Source of the DNA: Epiperipatus broadwayi
Lineage: Eukaryota; Onychophora; Udeonychophora; Euonychophora; Peripatidae
DNA: 64,000 bases
Direction of reading: 5' to 3'
Assembly (NCBI GenBank): GCA_028023455.1
Contig: JAQFVV010012395.1
Span: 4,964,001 to 5,028,000 of the forward strand
Part shown: piece after piece, positions 1-12,030 of the stretch
Layout of the letters: every line of letters starts with the position of its first letter
Numbering within the stretch: position 1 is the stretch's first letter
The notes under the pieces: generated by a model
What the model was told of the DNA's origin: nothing
Databases searched by the model: none
What the model saw: the letters and a program-made list of their open reading frames with translations, nothing else
Position numbers and translations under genes: made by a program

Positions 1-1513
1 AGCCATATGCACTGGTATCCACTTCATTACTTGTTATGGAAGACTACTAACATCCATTTATTGTATCAGCCAGGTTTAAAAAAACCCATATAATATATAA
101 AGTTACACAGCAAAATAAAAGGAAAGGTGGGATAGAGAAATATAACATCAATTCATTTAAACTTTTTTTGTTATTGTTATTGTAAAGAACAGTACTTAAT
201 ATCTAGACCAGGAAATCCAATCTTAAGTAACTCAAGGGCTAAATTAAAAAAAAAAAAATTACCCAGGCCATATCGAAAATAATTTATTGGAGAGTTCTGT
301 CATAGTTTAGCAGACATTTTAAAAATAGCATAAAAAAGAAAAGTTATGACGATTATAAAAGTTTTTATTAAAGTAAGATACAATAATAGTTTATAATCAG
401 CATTAAAATTATCAGTTAGTGATAGAATTGTAATATATAATAATCATTTGATTCAAATTGTTATTTCTATTTTTCCACTTGAAGAAATCAAATGCTCTAG
501 ATGGCTGCTCAAACCCTCACTGTAGGCTGCTTTTAGCCTATAGGTAGTGTTTTGGACAGCTCTGACCTAGATGCTGAGCAATTTTTATGTATTTCAACAC
601 TATATATATATATAGTTACTTGTTCATCATTTTTGGGTTAGAATAATCAACACAGTGATGGCATTTTCATAACATACATCTAGATAGCATAACCAATTGT
701 CAGCACAGTTATCACCAAGAATCTCCTGATTGGCTAAAATATGGCTTGCATACAAGAATAGGTTACTGCTGAAACAAAGAATATAGGTTGTTTATGTTGA
801 TTCATAAGTTTATTAGACTGAGTCTAAGTTAATAATCTGGAAAAATCAAACATCCTGGAGTTTGAAACTCATACCTCGTCTGTTAAACTATATATAATTT
901 TGCCATTCATTCAGAATTCTATATATTAATGTACCTTGAATATAGTGAATCTTATAGATTGCATATAAGATGGAATTATATGATTTCCAGTTAATGTTTT
1001 ATACATCTAGCACTTGTTTGAATAAAGTCTCTGCCACATGACAGAAAAATTGTGCATAAGTCATTAATTAATTCAACACATTCAAATCTGGATGGAATTC
1101 AGAAATCCTTTTCAGATAAATGAAGATTCACCAATCAAGTTTAGAAGTTTTTTGGAAATAATTGGCTTATACCAGTATGATTAACCATTCTGTATTGCTT
1201 GGTAAATTGGTATTTAACTATTGATAGTTTGATGGCAAGATTTTAACATAGTCTAAATGGGTGTCAATCCTAATGACTTCCAATCAATAATATAATAGCA
1301 ATCATATGATAGTTTTCAATGGATATTTCATACATTTATGGTACTGAACCTACAATTAATTATGATTCTTTTTTTTAAAAAAAAAAACCTTTAACAAAAT
1401 CAAGAACCCCCTAACTTTATTGGGAAAAAGCCATATTGATAATTTTCTAATCAATAATGGGGCAGAGAAAATTAATCTTCTAAAGGAAATCCCACTATCC
1501 TTTTCCAAGATCT
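1..1513. other. No gene seen; AT-rich flank of LTR element
   Basis: AT-rich sequence with a short (TA)n run near 600 and A/T homopolymer runs near 1370-1387. No open frame with recognisable similarity and no ATPase exon on the minus strand. It is presumably intron of the same gene. Confidence 0.6.
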
Positions 1514-2112
1514 TGTAAAATATGCATTTTAGAATTAAACGTACATATGAAAGTGACTTATTATAAAATATTCCTTTTAAAAGACATTTAAATTTCTAAT
1601 ATTTTAATTAGTCATTGTCTGATTCAGCTTAAAATGCAATCAATTAAACTAAACTAATTAAACAGATAATGAAGGAATTTGATTAGCAAAACCCAATTTA
1701 ATTAAATCCCACAACCAATAAAAGGGAGGATTTGAAAAAGAGTGGCAGAGAGAGTACAGAGCACATTCAATGAATTCTAGCAGAGCATCCATTGCAAAAG
1801 AACAGCGTAGGAATTGAGGATTACCATACATTGAGAAAGGAGAGAATTAAGATGCAGACACTATACATTCAGGATTATAGTTTGTATTAATTATTGTATG
1901 TACATTGTGTGCTTTCCTAATACAGATCAGCGAGAATCAGAAGTGTGTTAATTTGTATATGCCAATCTCTTGTCATGCGCTTAGCTTATAACAGTTGAGA
2001 ATTTTGTATAAACTATAAACAAGTTAGTGAATTAAACTACTTTGGGAATTAAACTCTAACTAGTTCATGAATGAACATTTGAGCACTGTAATTGAAGAGT
2101 CAATACACAGCA
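1514..2112 (+). repeat. 5' LTR
   Basis: This 599-bp repeat starts TGTAAAATATGC and ends CACAGCA. It is nearly identical to 9731-10478 over long stretches. A CCAAT-like box next to an AATAAAAGGGAGG segment (near 1713-1730), present in both LTRs, is a plausible promoter core, but this is inference. The sequence just after the LTR does not start with the usual TGG of a tRNA primer site, so the primer is unclear. Confidence 0.9.
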
Positions 2113-2174
2113 ACCTGACACAGTCAAATTAGTCGAACCTAAAATGATAGTGAATAATTAGCAATTAATTATAA

Positions 2175-3051
2175 ATGTCAGTTTTCAGACAAAACTCTAT
2201 TGGAGAGTTTGATATGGGCAACACGGCCAATTGGCCACTTGTTGTAAGTTGAAAATTTCTTCATTCTAAATGGGATTGAAGACAACAAGTGCAAAGTAGC
2301 TGCTTTCCTATGTTTCTCTGGGGAAAAAATTATTGAAATAGCCAATAAATTATATAAAAATCCCATAGATGAGAATGTACCATTCAAGGAATTATCTCAG
2401 AGGCTAAATGAATTTTTTAGCCCTCACCCATCCAGCCACATTGCACACCTACAGTTAAGAAATCGTAAGCAATTAAATAATGAAACAATCAGACAATATA
2501 ATTTAACACTCACAGAACTAGCAAAAGATTGTGCTTACGGTGATTTCTTAGAAAAAATATCACTAGATCAGCTGCTATGGGGAATGTCCGATGATGGGCT
2601 TAGACAACAGCTGTTAACAGAGGCAGATATAACCTACAAAAGTGCTATAAAGAAAGGAATAGCTTATGAGCTAATTCTAGAACAGGCACAAGTTTTCAGA
2701 TCAAAAGATCAAATCAATGAGCAAGTGTTCAAAATGAATAAAGCAGAAATAAATTCATTTCAATGGGAACCCCAAAGAAATAGACTTAAGTGCTATTGCT
2801 GCAGGAAAACAGGCCACATAGCAAAGTCTGTAAATAGAAACAAGAAACATGTTTCAAATGCCGAACTAAGGGCCACCTTGCATGTGCATGTAGACAATTA
2901 CCAGAAAGGGATAGTTGACAAAGAAAATGTAATCCAGGCACAAATCATAGAAATGTATAGTATTAACTATATATCAACTAACGGGCAAAGTAGTGCCATG
3001 AGAGATAGGACCATTTTTCAAGGACAAATAGAGATCACTAAATTATAGACC
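2175..3051 (+). pseudogene. Gypsy gag (capsid plus two zinc knuckles), broken
   Basis: The likely start ATG is at 2175 (reading MSVFRQNSIGEFD in frame 3). The frame then shifts near 2240 and stays open in frame 1 from 2248 to the TAG at 3046. The capsid region has the Gypsy gag pattern: ENFFILNGIEDNK, then LQLRNRKQ, then LLWGMSDDGLRQQLL with DITYKSAIKK. The first CCHC zinc knuckle (from 2791) has lost its last cysteine, which is Val in this frame. A second complete CCHC knuckle starts at 2850 in another frame, so a single-base indel lies between them. The protein would have packaged element RNA. It cannot be made intact here. Confidence 0.85.
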
Positions 3052-3290
3052 AAACTACAAGAATTGGAGTCAAGGAATCAAGAATTAGCTACTATGCATG
3101 AGAAAAAGATGCAATTTGAGCTACAACTCAACTTGCAGTTACAAGAACTGAAAAGTTATAATTACAATGTATAAAATCAACTTGAAGAGGAATGGAAAGA
3201 CCTTGAACAGAAGCAGTTTAAAGAGCAAGGTTCTCTGAAGGAACAACTTCAGGTTCACATACTGAAGCAGTCGATGTCTAATCATCATTG
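3030..3290 (+). pseudogene. Coiled-coil coding remnant, first part
   Basis: Directly after gag, frame 1 reads a Glu/Gln/Lys/Leu-rich heptad-like sequence (for example TKLQELESRNQELA and NQLEEEWKDLEQKQ), interrupted by stops at 3046 and 3172. Similar coiled-coil coding occurs just before the 3' LTR (9270-9640). I infer that the two were once one ORF downstream of gag. The function is unknown. It does not resemble a Gypsy pol or env domain that I can name. Confidence 0.6.
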
Positions 3291-6200
3291 AGATTTATGC
3301 TTCACCATCTATACTAACCTCCCACGGGGCCCCACAATTCAGACCTCATCATATTGAAGCAGTCAGATCTAACTTTGATCCTAGCTTCATGATCTTTCAC
3401 ATGTAGCCAACTTCAAACCCTTGTACTAACCTTGAATTTCTGATGCAATGGGGCTTTATATGTTCAGTCCACACTAGTTTCCTTAAAGAAAAACTTTTAT
3501 AAATGTGTGTTAAAATTAACTCGTTTGAGATTTAAACTAATCATTTCTATTAATAAATTCATGATAGAATTATTCATGAATTTATATATATTATAACTGT
3601 GTGGATTGTGCGTATATATTTATAAATATTTAAATGTACATATTCATTCTAAAGTTTCATTGCGGTCGGGAATGTTTTATTTTACTTTAAATAGTTTGTT
3701 CATATTTTTAGTGATTAAAAGCTACATTCTTTCGATAAGCTTTCAGATTGTCCCTTTCCAAAATCAATGGGTAAAGTTTTTATTAATTAGAAAAACAATA
3801 AGTATTTAAAATGTAAGGACGGTCGCTAATTAAAATCTTTTTTCTGATTTTAAAATTCATTTTCTAATTAGAAAATGAATTCAAGTTAATGAGTTTGAAA
3901 GCCTTATCGAAGGAATGTATCTAAAAACAACTAGTATATTTTGTAACATTGATAATGAAAGAAGCGCTAGCCTGAAGGCATCAGAGGACAGTATAAATGG
4001 CCCAGAAAAAGTTTCCACGCAGTTATTATTCCTCATTAAGAGAATCCATATATATTTCATTAGAGAAGAAGCCGCCCAGTTAAATTATGAAGTAAAATAG
4101 TGTTTCTACCATGGTGGGGGGGGGGCTTAACTTTAGGAATCTGACTACGGTTCCTGAAGTCCTCTGAAAATCTTCAATGTGGCTGCAATATAAAAATTCA
4201 TATACCAATCATAAGCTGACGAAAGCTTAGAGAAATCCATTAAAATGTCATTCAAATAATTTTCCAAAATGCACGTCTATGTTTCATCCAACTGGACTTT
4301 GCTGTGTGTAATCTAAGGAGTCAACCATGAAGAAATGATAATATCTTTCTTATATGAATCGCTACTTTCTGGCCAATCTTTGAACTTTATTTTACACTAC
4401 CTTTAAATTAAGTACTGTTAAAGTTCTTCTCATTCCTAAATGTAAAAATCTGTATAAAACTTTATTATTCATGCTATTTTAAATTATGTAATAATTATCT
4501 ATCTCTAGTCTTTAAATTTAATATCTGTTAACTTTCCTTTCTTACGATGGTGTTTCATTTATTTAACCCTATTATATATTAGCTAGATGATTATTAATAT
4601 CATTTATTTTTTATTATAAGCCAATAATAACTTCAACTCGATAATAATTTCCTTCATTGCATTTGCCTTGTTAAATAATATTATATTTATTTTTATAGTA
4701 ATTATTACCCACTAGAACTAATTTGATACAATTCTATTAATTATCGAGTTCAAGGATTTATACAATTTTTGCAATTTTATTAAAGGCTAATAACAACAAA
4801 TTATTAGCTCAATTTCTAACCTATGCTCCCGGCCACTTTACTGAGTTTATAATATCTATTTATTCACATTAATATATTGTTTCGCAAAAAGGTCGATAAA
4901 GGAATTAAATGAATATATTCTAATTCAAATTTTATGCTTTCTATTAATATTCAGGAAGGGTGTGAGATTTAGGGCATAATTAATATAATTTATAATTGCA
5001 TTAAATACTTTTTGATTAAAGCACATTTGACTTTAATTTAACTTGATCACATAGAGCATTCTTTATATAAAATGGGTTTTATTATTTAAATACGATGATT
5101 ACCAAGTCATCATTTTCCGAACGTTGCTGATGAAGAGCCATCTCCTGCTTCATAGGCTTGTCCTCGGTGATATTTCTATTAGTTTAATTATCTAGGAAGA
5201 AAGCACTTCCTCCACTTGCTCGTTTTTTTATTATATTGGAACACCAAAGGCTCATGGCTACGATCTGGTCTGGTTTCCCTTGTGTTCCATATCTCCTTCA
5301 TAGGGCATTAAAGACTTGTAAGACACAAGCTGCCCTCATATTTAAATCACTGACCAGCCATCATATTTCTCGTGTTCATTTTTATAGCTCATAAGATGTC
5401 AGTACTGTTTACTTCTCAGTTCCAATAAAGCCCTGCTCTCATGCGCGTAAATCGTGATGAATTGATTTTATTAAAGTCGAACAAATTCATCTTCATTTAT
5501 GATTAAGTTTCCTATTAAATATTAAAGTTGTGCCCTAAACACATATCTTGCTCTTTGTGAATTGATTTACGAATGTGAACATAAATCTCACATTTTTTCC
5601 TTTAGAATTTGAATCATAATTTCTGTCACAGCCAAATACCTTTATCTACCTTTATTTTCTTGTCGGGGGCATAGACATATATAATCGTTCCAGAATATTG
5701 CGTAATAGTATTGGCATATAATAAGGACTGCCATTCTTGTTGTAATTATAAATTCCGTTTAAAGACTAGAGGTACTCTACAAATAATCACAATCTAAAAG
5801 TTGAACAAAATTATAATTATTATTAAACATTTTATTAACACATTTGGTTTTTTAACTTTCTTTTTTATTCAAATTATTTTAATATTAATGCTCACTGTCT
5901 GTATTGGCAACCCGAATATATATATATGAGTTGACTTATAAAGATTCTTAGTTATTTTATTATACTTTATTAGAATTAAATCAGGGGTCTCATTAATCAT
6001 CATCATCCGTTGAGCTAGTTCCTTGGTGCATAGTCATGTACTGTCAATATATGTCATCCATTGATTTGATTTGAGCTCATGAGTTGGGTTTGAATTCAGT
6101 TTGAACCACCTGAGTTTAAATCTGACTTTGAGTTTGGGTTTGTTGATGTGTTGGCTTCTTTTGACCGGTACAATATATATATATGCCATTCACCACACAC

Positions 6201-9200
6201 TGTAGGCATAATTATACAAGGAATTAATAAAATTATTTAGTAAAGTAAAACAGTAGTGTGGGTGATGCATATATATATATATATGAATGAAGCAATAATT
6301 CTATTAATATTTATTGCTGAAAATTAGACATTTTTGTTATATAAATTGTAAATATTTTTTTATATATGTGTATTTAATTAAAGTATTGGAATGTAAAATA
6401 AAGAAAAATGGGGAAGGCTCGAAATACTGAAATAATCTTTATTTAGATTGAGATTGTTTTCATTAATTAAAATTTATAAATCTTAATTAAAATCATAAGC
6501 AATTCTTTTGTTAGTTGTTTGCAAATCTTTAAAAATATCTAAAATGGTATTTCGAGCGTTATCTGTTTTAAAAATATTTTGCTAATTAAATGTTTTTAAT
6601 CAAGAGATTACAGAGATAGCTGTGGGCAACTGAAATTGCATCCTTGGGGGGATTAAAATGTGTATAAAAGGGGCCCATAGAACGAAAGAGTCACTTTTCA
6701 GTTAGTTACTTTCAGTTACTTTTTAGTCAGTTACTTTGAGTTACTTTGAATTAGTAATTAAATTATGAATTAGTTAGTAAATTATTTCAGAATGTTTGAG
6801 TTAGTAATTTTCCAGAAAAATTGATTCATCATTCCACTTTAAGAAATCAGGAAAAGTCAAGCACTATGAAGTTTGAGTAGATGAATCTTTCACCTTTCTC
6901 TCCTTCTCTTGGAGAACTGTTTACCTGTGCCATGTTCCATCCATCTGACCGGCCATACAAGATGACTGTATAATTGCTGACCCTGACTGCTTGCCTGCTA
7001 TTCGAGGTAACCTCATTCTATGTGGAGCTGCCTTTAATATAAAGTCCTTAGGTAATCTGTTTATCTAAGATATAATGAAAATCTTATGTTTTATTCGTGT
7101 ATTAATTCATAAGTTTCTATTAATTATGCTCTGAAATTCTCTGTAATCTCTTACTAATATAATGTATTTTTAACTTACCTTTCACGTTTGAACTCGTATA
7201 TATATATAACTTTGTGCGGCTCCATTAGATATTTCTAACTCATTCATGTTATATATGTAAACAATTTATGCTCTTTAATTAATATGCCAATATCATTCAA
7301 TCTTGCGAGTCTAATAAGGGTTTATTCTCTTTGTTTAATGGGGAAAGAAGCAGGAGCTTCAGTTAAATTTATTAGAAAGTTTTATTCATTTGTAACAGAA
7401 ATCGCTCGTTAGGTTGAGTTTATATTTAAATCTGTTATTCATGTTTTTTTTATCTAAAATATTTTATTGTGGATGCATATTTTACTCTATTATTTGAATT
7501 TGTCTTTAAATTTTCATTTTAAAAGGTCGTGAACCTTAATATAATTATTCCTCCTTTTCTTGCTGTTGCCTGGAGGGCTAATTTTATCAGTAATACATAT
7601 ATGGGAATCGAAATTAAATATAAAATTCATTAGTTTAATATCATAGTTAAAAGAGTTATTCTCCGTTATAATTTTCTGAATGATTCTTTATTCAAATATA
7701 TCATTGCGCAGGAGTCAAACCATTTACAGGCTTCAGAACATAGTATATTAAGTTTATCGCATATGTACAACACTGCTGGCATACCTTTCCTTTCTCTTAT
7801 GGTACTTCCACATATATTTTCTTTATTGCTTTGTCATTGGGGAATTCGGAAATCCAAAGCTCCCGGTCTACTTTTTCAAAATCGTTCTTAATCAGGGATA
7901 TACGCTACTCCCTGTGGAACGTGAGGTTTATAGAGTTTTGATTGTGTTGCGGAAGTTCCATACAGCTGGCTCTGGGTATTCAAACCAAGCCTCTCCATTC
8001 GATACCGTACCATCTAAATGGTGGACGTATCAACCCTCATTCATTGTCAAACGTCTTAAAATGATGAAGTATTCAAACTACCATAAGATCCGTATTTCTT
8101 TAATGACATGCTAGCATTGTTATTGTTTTATTTAAGGGATTTATGCCTGCTTGACCTTTCACTAGGTGTTGGAAATAATGACTCATTTGTGAAATGCGCC
8201 AACATGCTAATTAGTTAGTATGTTGATTTTAAAACTGCTTTCTTTTAAAATACTTATCGATTCCCATAGACGTAAATCAATTTATATTAATGATTGTATC
8301 ATGTCTTCTCGTAAATGTAGTGCATTGTTTGTTTCTTTTTTTTTTCCCATGTGTCATAGCATCAGTCGGGAATTGAACCCGCTAACCCGTGACAACTGCT
8401 TGTAAAGAAGCTGTCGCTGACCTCTCGACCACCAATGCTTGTTTCTTATTTATAAGTTCCAAAGACGTCTTTTCCAAACAATGCCAATAAAAGTATATAT
8501 ATATAATGATTTTCATAAAGTAGATAAGTGATTGAGATCGTATATTTTTGCTTGTTTATCAAATCATTTACTACTAAAATAAACCTGTCACAATCTTTTA
8601 TATTTATTTTAGGCATCCACAACGTTCTGTTAGTAAAATGTTATTTATACACATTTGTACATTGGCATATTAACTCCACACAAGTCCATAAAATTATATT
8701 CGTTAAATAATTAATGTAAAGGGGATTTTATAAAAACAGATCCCAAGTTTTGTAAATAGACAATATCATTCCAAGCGTGAAACCTTTTGTAATATTATAT
8801 ACATGCGTTTTCACAATATTTTGTTAAAAATATATTTCATGTAAATCCTGGCTTGTTGCTGAATTATTATTTTCTAATTAGTATTTAGATTCATTTCTTT
8901 AGCTAATAACTTAGCATTAGTAAAGATAACTTTAATAAATGTATTTCCTGGGCTATTCTTATCTCGATCATCATCATCAATCTGATCTTATGCTCCACCG
9001 CTTTGCTTCTGGGCCGGAATTAAAATAATTGTGCTGTATTATCAGGATTGTTGTTCATTGGGTCAGAGACTAAAAGAATAGGCAAATAGGTTAGAATTCA
9101 GGATTGCTCCAGACCTGTGTATCTTGAGCATGATCGGATTCGAGGTACTTTTGCTTAGGATTTGAATCTTGTTAAGTGAGCAGACTATTTTGACCGGTAC

Positions 9201-9269
9201 AATACAGATGATAGGTATTTTGGTCATAGAAAAACAGACTGCAGTCATCCCTGGCACAAAGTCAGCACA
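3291..9269. other. Unexplained ~6 kb interior of LTR element, probably nested
   Basis: This interior separates the two coiled-coil remnants and contains no convincing coding region. Visible features are a minus-strand tRNA-derived SINE at 8332-8437, a TATA-like box with GC-rich downstream sequence near 6660-6690 followed by repeated AGTTACTTT units (about 6700-6750), and the 17-base string TTTTGACCGGTACAATA at 6158 and again at 9187, each some 160-220 bp downstream of a CATCATCATC tract. The last point suggests two copies of one repeat. No clear target duplication or LTR pair for a nested element was found. Confidence 0.45.
8332..8437 (-). mobile_element. tRNA-derived SINE, family S1
   Basis: The reverse complement has a pol III A box (TGGTCGAGAGGT), a B box (GGTTCAATTCCC) and the family tail ATGCTATGACACATGG followed by a short A run (plus-strand T run). 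The head looks like a class II tRNA (Leu/Ser type). It is related to the copies at 16.6, 25.5 and 46.8 kb and more diverged than the 25.5-kb one. Confidence 0.75.
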
Positions 9270-9640
9270 CCATAAAACAAAAATCAGCTGAACTTGAAGA
9301 ATTTCAAGGAAGATTGAAGGCTTCTAGACAATGAGTAATAGAACTTGAACAACAAAACTCAGAACTTAGTGGAAAATTACAAAGCAAAACCTCAATATCA
9401 GAATTATCTGAACAGGTAGACAGTTGACATCAGTATGAATTGGAGCCACAAAAAAAGATGGCTGAAAGTGAAAATGAATTAGACACTTTCAAAGATTTTC
9501 TAGAAGAATGGCAATCTTTAACCAGTAAGCTGCCAGATACAAAAACTGTAGATACCCAGAGTCTCTCCAAGTGGGAGAAAAGAGCACTCAGGGTGGTGAT
9601 GAAAAAGTTACACAAATTTCAAGGTTACATCAGTTAATCG
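9270..9640 (+). pseudogene. Coiled-coil coding remnant, second part
   Basis: The region reads AELEEFQGRLKASRQ, IELEQQNSELSGKLQSK, SELSEQVDS and then a 65-codon open stretch ending LHKFQGYIS, with in-frame stops near 9331 and 9426. The heptad-like Leu/Glu/Lys pattern indicates a long coiled coil. It ends about 90 bp before the 3' LTR, the position normally taken by the end of pol or env in a Gypsy element. It probably continues the 3030-3290 remnant. No family match is recognised. Confidence 0.55.
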
Positions 9641-9713
9641 TAAAAATAAAGTGTTTCGCCAGGATGGGAAGAGAAAAAACAAAGCACCGAGGAGTCGCAA
9701 CATGGGATTTTCT

Positions 9714-9730
9714 GGAGTAAGGGGAGATAT
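9714..9730 (+). promoter_or_regulatory. Polypurine tract of LTR element
   Basis: Purine-rich GTAAGGGGAGATAT sits directly before the 3' LTR, the usual priming site for plus-strand DNA synthesis. The preceding bases (TTTTCTGGAGTAAG) recur before a second LTR start at 41769, linking the two elements. Confidence 0.7.
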
Positions 9731-10478
9731 TGTAAAATATGCATTTTAAAATAAACCGTACTCTAAAATATTCCTTTTAAAAGACATTTAAATTTCTAAT
9801 ATTTTAATTAGTCATTGTCTGATTCAGCTTAAAATGCAATCAATTAAACTAAACTAATTAAACAGATAATGAAGGAATTTGATTAGCAAAACCCAATTTA
9901 ATTAAATCCCACAACCAATAAAAGGGAGGATTTGAAAAAGAGTGGCAGAGAGAGTACAGAGCACATTCAATGAATTCTAGCAGAGCATCCATTGCAAAAG
10001 AACAGCGTAGGAATTGAGGATTACCATACATTGAGAAAGGAGAGAATTAAGATGCAAAAACTATACATTCAGAATTATAGTTTGAGTATTAATTATTGTA
10101 CATATATTGTATGCTTTCCTAATACAGCTCGGTGGGGACCAGAACTGTGTTAATTTGTATACCAATCTCTCGACATGCACTTGGCTTGGAACAGTTGAGA
10201 ACTTTGTATAAACTATAAACAAGTTAGCAAATTAAACTGATAATCATCACATGATCTCCATTTCTTATGCTTGCTCTTAACTGTTATTCAAACAGGCAAA
10301 ACTCTCTATATGTATTGCCACTCAGTGCAAGCCAGAGTAATCAATGGCTTGCACTGAGTGACAATACATATAGAGAGTTTGGCCTGTTCATATTAAACTA
10401 CAGTACTTTGGGAATTAAACTCTAACTAGTTCGTGAATGAACATTTGCGTGCTATAATTGAAGAGTCAATACACTGCA
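9731..10478 (+). repeat. 3' LTR, interrupted by foldback element
   Basis: Starts TGTAAAATATGC and ends CACTGCA, then the target duplication GATCT. Compared with the 5' LTR it lacks about 18 bp near 9757 and carries a foldback element at 10239-10391. The element is flanked by an 8-bp direct repeat (ATTAAACT) belonging to the LTR sequence, so it inserted after the LTR element. Confidence 0.88.
10239..10391 (-). mobile_element. Foldback element, family A (inside 3' LTR)
   Basis: A long palindrome (arms about 10291-10332 and 10345-10388) has ends reading AACAGGCAAAACTCTC. To its left is the conserved flank found in other copies, here reverse complement of ATCATGTGATGATTATC. Target duplication ATTAAACT at 10231-10238 and 10392-10399. 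The hammerhead interior present in the 26.9-kb copy is missing here. Confidence 0.8.
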
Positions 10479-10731
10479 GATCTTATATGAAGAAAATCAA
10501 AGCCGATGATTAAATAACTCATCTCATTTATTAACTCCATATTTTTATCAAATAAATTCAGAAAAACTGTCAATATATTAGAAAAAAAATAACGACAGTG
10601 TGTGGCATCAAAATTTATGGTTATTAGTTGCATATCTTGTAACATAGGACCATTTACAATTACATATTATTTAAACATCACTATAATTTTATTACATATG
10701 AGTGGAGTACATTTATTAGTTTTATACCTTT

Positions 10732-10873
10732 AAACATCACATGATCACCATTCTTTATGCTTATACAAGCTGTTACATGGAAGCAAAACTATCTATACAG
10801 TAGTGCCACTCAGTGCATCAATTGATTACTCTGACTTACATTAATTGGCACTACTACATGGAGAGTTTGGCCT
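10732..10873 (-). mobile_element. Foldback element, family A, diverged
   Basis: Starts AAACATCACATGATCACCATT and ends GGAGAGTTTGGCC, matching the two termini of family A in inverted orientation. The inner arms (GTAGTGCCACTCAGTGC against TTGGCACTACTAC) are partly degraded. No hammerhead interior. Confidence 0.7.
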
Positions 10874-11209
10874 CTATATATTGGTGGTTTTATTAAAAAT
10901 AGGTTAGTGACCAGAGTTTATTAAATATGGCACTCAGCACTTTTTTGTTGATGTCAGATAAAATTACTGAAATTCAAATTTAACTATTTTAATAATTGCA
11001 AAGTCAAACTCTTTTGGTTAAAAACTTATTCACCTTTTAAATACATTTTTAAATACTTATTCCAATTTTGAGATTCAATCTAAATGCTAATCCAGATATT
11101 AGTGCTTAGAAAAAAGCATGTTATTATTTCAGTATATCTAATAATAAAGAATACTTAACAGTACAAAATTATTTTTGACGAGAGAATACACTCAGTAAAT
11201 CAAAAACTA
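10874..11209. other. No gene seen
   Basis: AT-rich intronic sequence without recognisable repeat or coding content. Confidence 0.5.
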
Positions 11210-11585
11210 TTGGACCTAACTTGCTCTCTCAAAACCAGAGATACCAAACTAGCCCCACTCCACTCCTCACAGACACTTGGGCAATCCTCCAACTTCTATC
11301 CTCTCAGCCTCTGTAACAGGACTCAACCATTTAAATGTTTGTGACCCATGCGGTCACTCGCTCATCGAAGATGTGCATCTTGGACTTGCAAACAAAGACT
11401 TTTCTTGGCCTGGACTATACACACTTTCCACTTTCCATTCCCTTTTCATATGTATCCTTCCCTCTCACCATGTTGCTCCTGAATTTTCATTTTATCATGT
11501 TATCACTCCTTTGTTAACCTTTTTCTAACTGTATTTGCATCTGGTTTTTTTGATGAATAAAGTTTCATCGCCGAGAAAAAAAACC
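11210..11585 (+). mobile_element. GC-richer retroposed-looking segment
   Basis: This ~375-bp block is clearly less AT-rich than its surroundings. It ends with a small hairpin (GATGAA paired with TTCATC) that contains AATAAA, followed by CGCCGAG and a run of eight A. That is what the 3' end of a reverse-transcribed, polyadenylated RNA looks like: a 5'-truncated LINE or a processed transcript. The open stretch inside (11277-11528) does not resemble a known protein. It lies 180 bp from the ATPase exon, in antisense orientation. Confidence 0.45.
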
Positions 11586-11761
11586 GCTACTTAGTGTTAA
11601 AATTGTGTAATTGTAATTTTAATTGCTAAACAAACAAACAAACAAAATATTCTTATTACAAATTACATAATAGATACTTATATTTATGGATTGGAAACTA
11701 TTGGTTAAAAATAATACATTATCAAAGTATAATTAGAAAAAGAAATCCATCTAATACTTAC

Positions 11762-12030
11762 TGTAACAGTTGCAAGTAAGCCTTCAGGAACATTAGCCAC
11801 AATGATTCCAATCAGAAAAATAACAGCATCCAACCAAAAATAACCTAGAGCTATTGCAATGAAAAAAAATAACACACCAAGAAATACAGCAACTGCTGTA
11901 ATTAAATGAATGAAGTGAGCAATTTCTTTCGCAATTGGGGTTTCTCTTGTTTCTAAACCACTTGCAAGCCCAGCAATTCGCCCCATAACAGTTCGGTCCC
12001 CAGTGTTAATCACTACACCAGTTCCTGTAC
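11762..12030 (-). CDS. Na+/K+-ATPase alpha exon: M3-M4 and ion-site VPEG
   Basis: This 269-bp exon opens with the two bases that finish a glycine codon, then reads [19 protein letters not shown] and later [15 protein letters not shown] (M3), [17 protein letters not shown] and PEGLLATVT (M4). The VPEGL motif unwinds M4, and its glutamate (Glu327 in mammalian numbering) binds transported cations. Residue 312 is Asp instead of the usual Glu, a conservative change at a residue near the ouabain pocket. The acceptor is GTGTTTAG and the donor GTAAGTATT. The following exon, expected to carry the DKTGT phosphorylation motif, is not found in the 11.7 kb downstream. Confidence 0.96.

Larger units (their letters stand above)
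1514..10478 (+). mobile_element. Ty3/Gypsy-type LTR retrotransposon with nested sequence
   Basis: Two direct long terminal repeats (1514-2112 and 9731-10478) start TG and end CA and are flanked by the identical 5-bp target duplication GATCT (1509-1513 and 10479-10483). Between them lie a decayed gag (about 2175-3051), coiled-coil coding remnants on both sides of the interior (about 3030-3290 and 9270-9640) and a purine-rich tract just before the 3' LTR. I see no protease, reverse transcriptase, RNase H or integrase. The 5.9 kb between the two coiled-coil parts looks unrelated and is probably nested insertion. The element is on the plus strand, antisense to the ATPase gene. Frameshifts, stops and LTR divergence show that it is not a recent insertion. 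Confidence 0.88.

Noticed and set aside
6655-6690. TATAAAA box as a host promoter
   Set aside because: It lies inside the LTR element interior with no downstream coding sequence. It may be a retroelement promoter, which I could not confirm.
7914-8114. 66-codon open frame in the LTR interior
   Set aside because: No recognisable domain, no start context or splice signals, and length within chance for this DNA.
11277-11528. 83-codon open frame as a host gene
   Set aside because: It sits in a retroposed-looking segment and resembles no protein I know.
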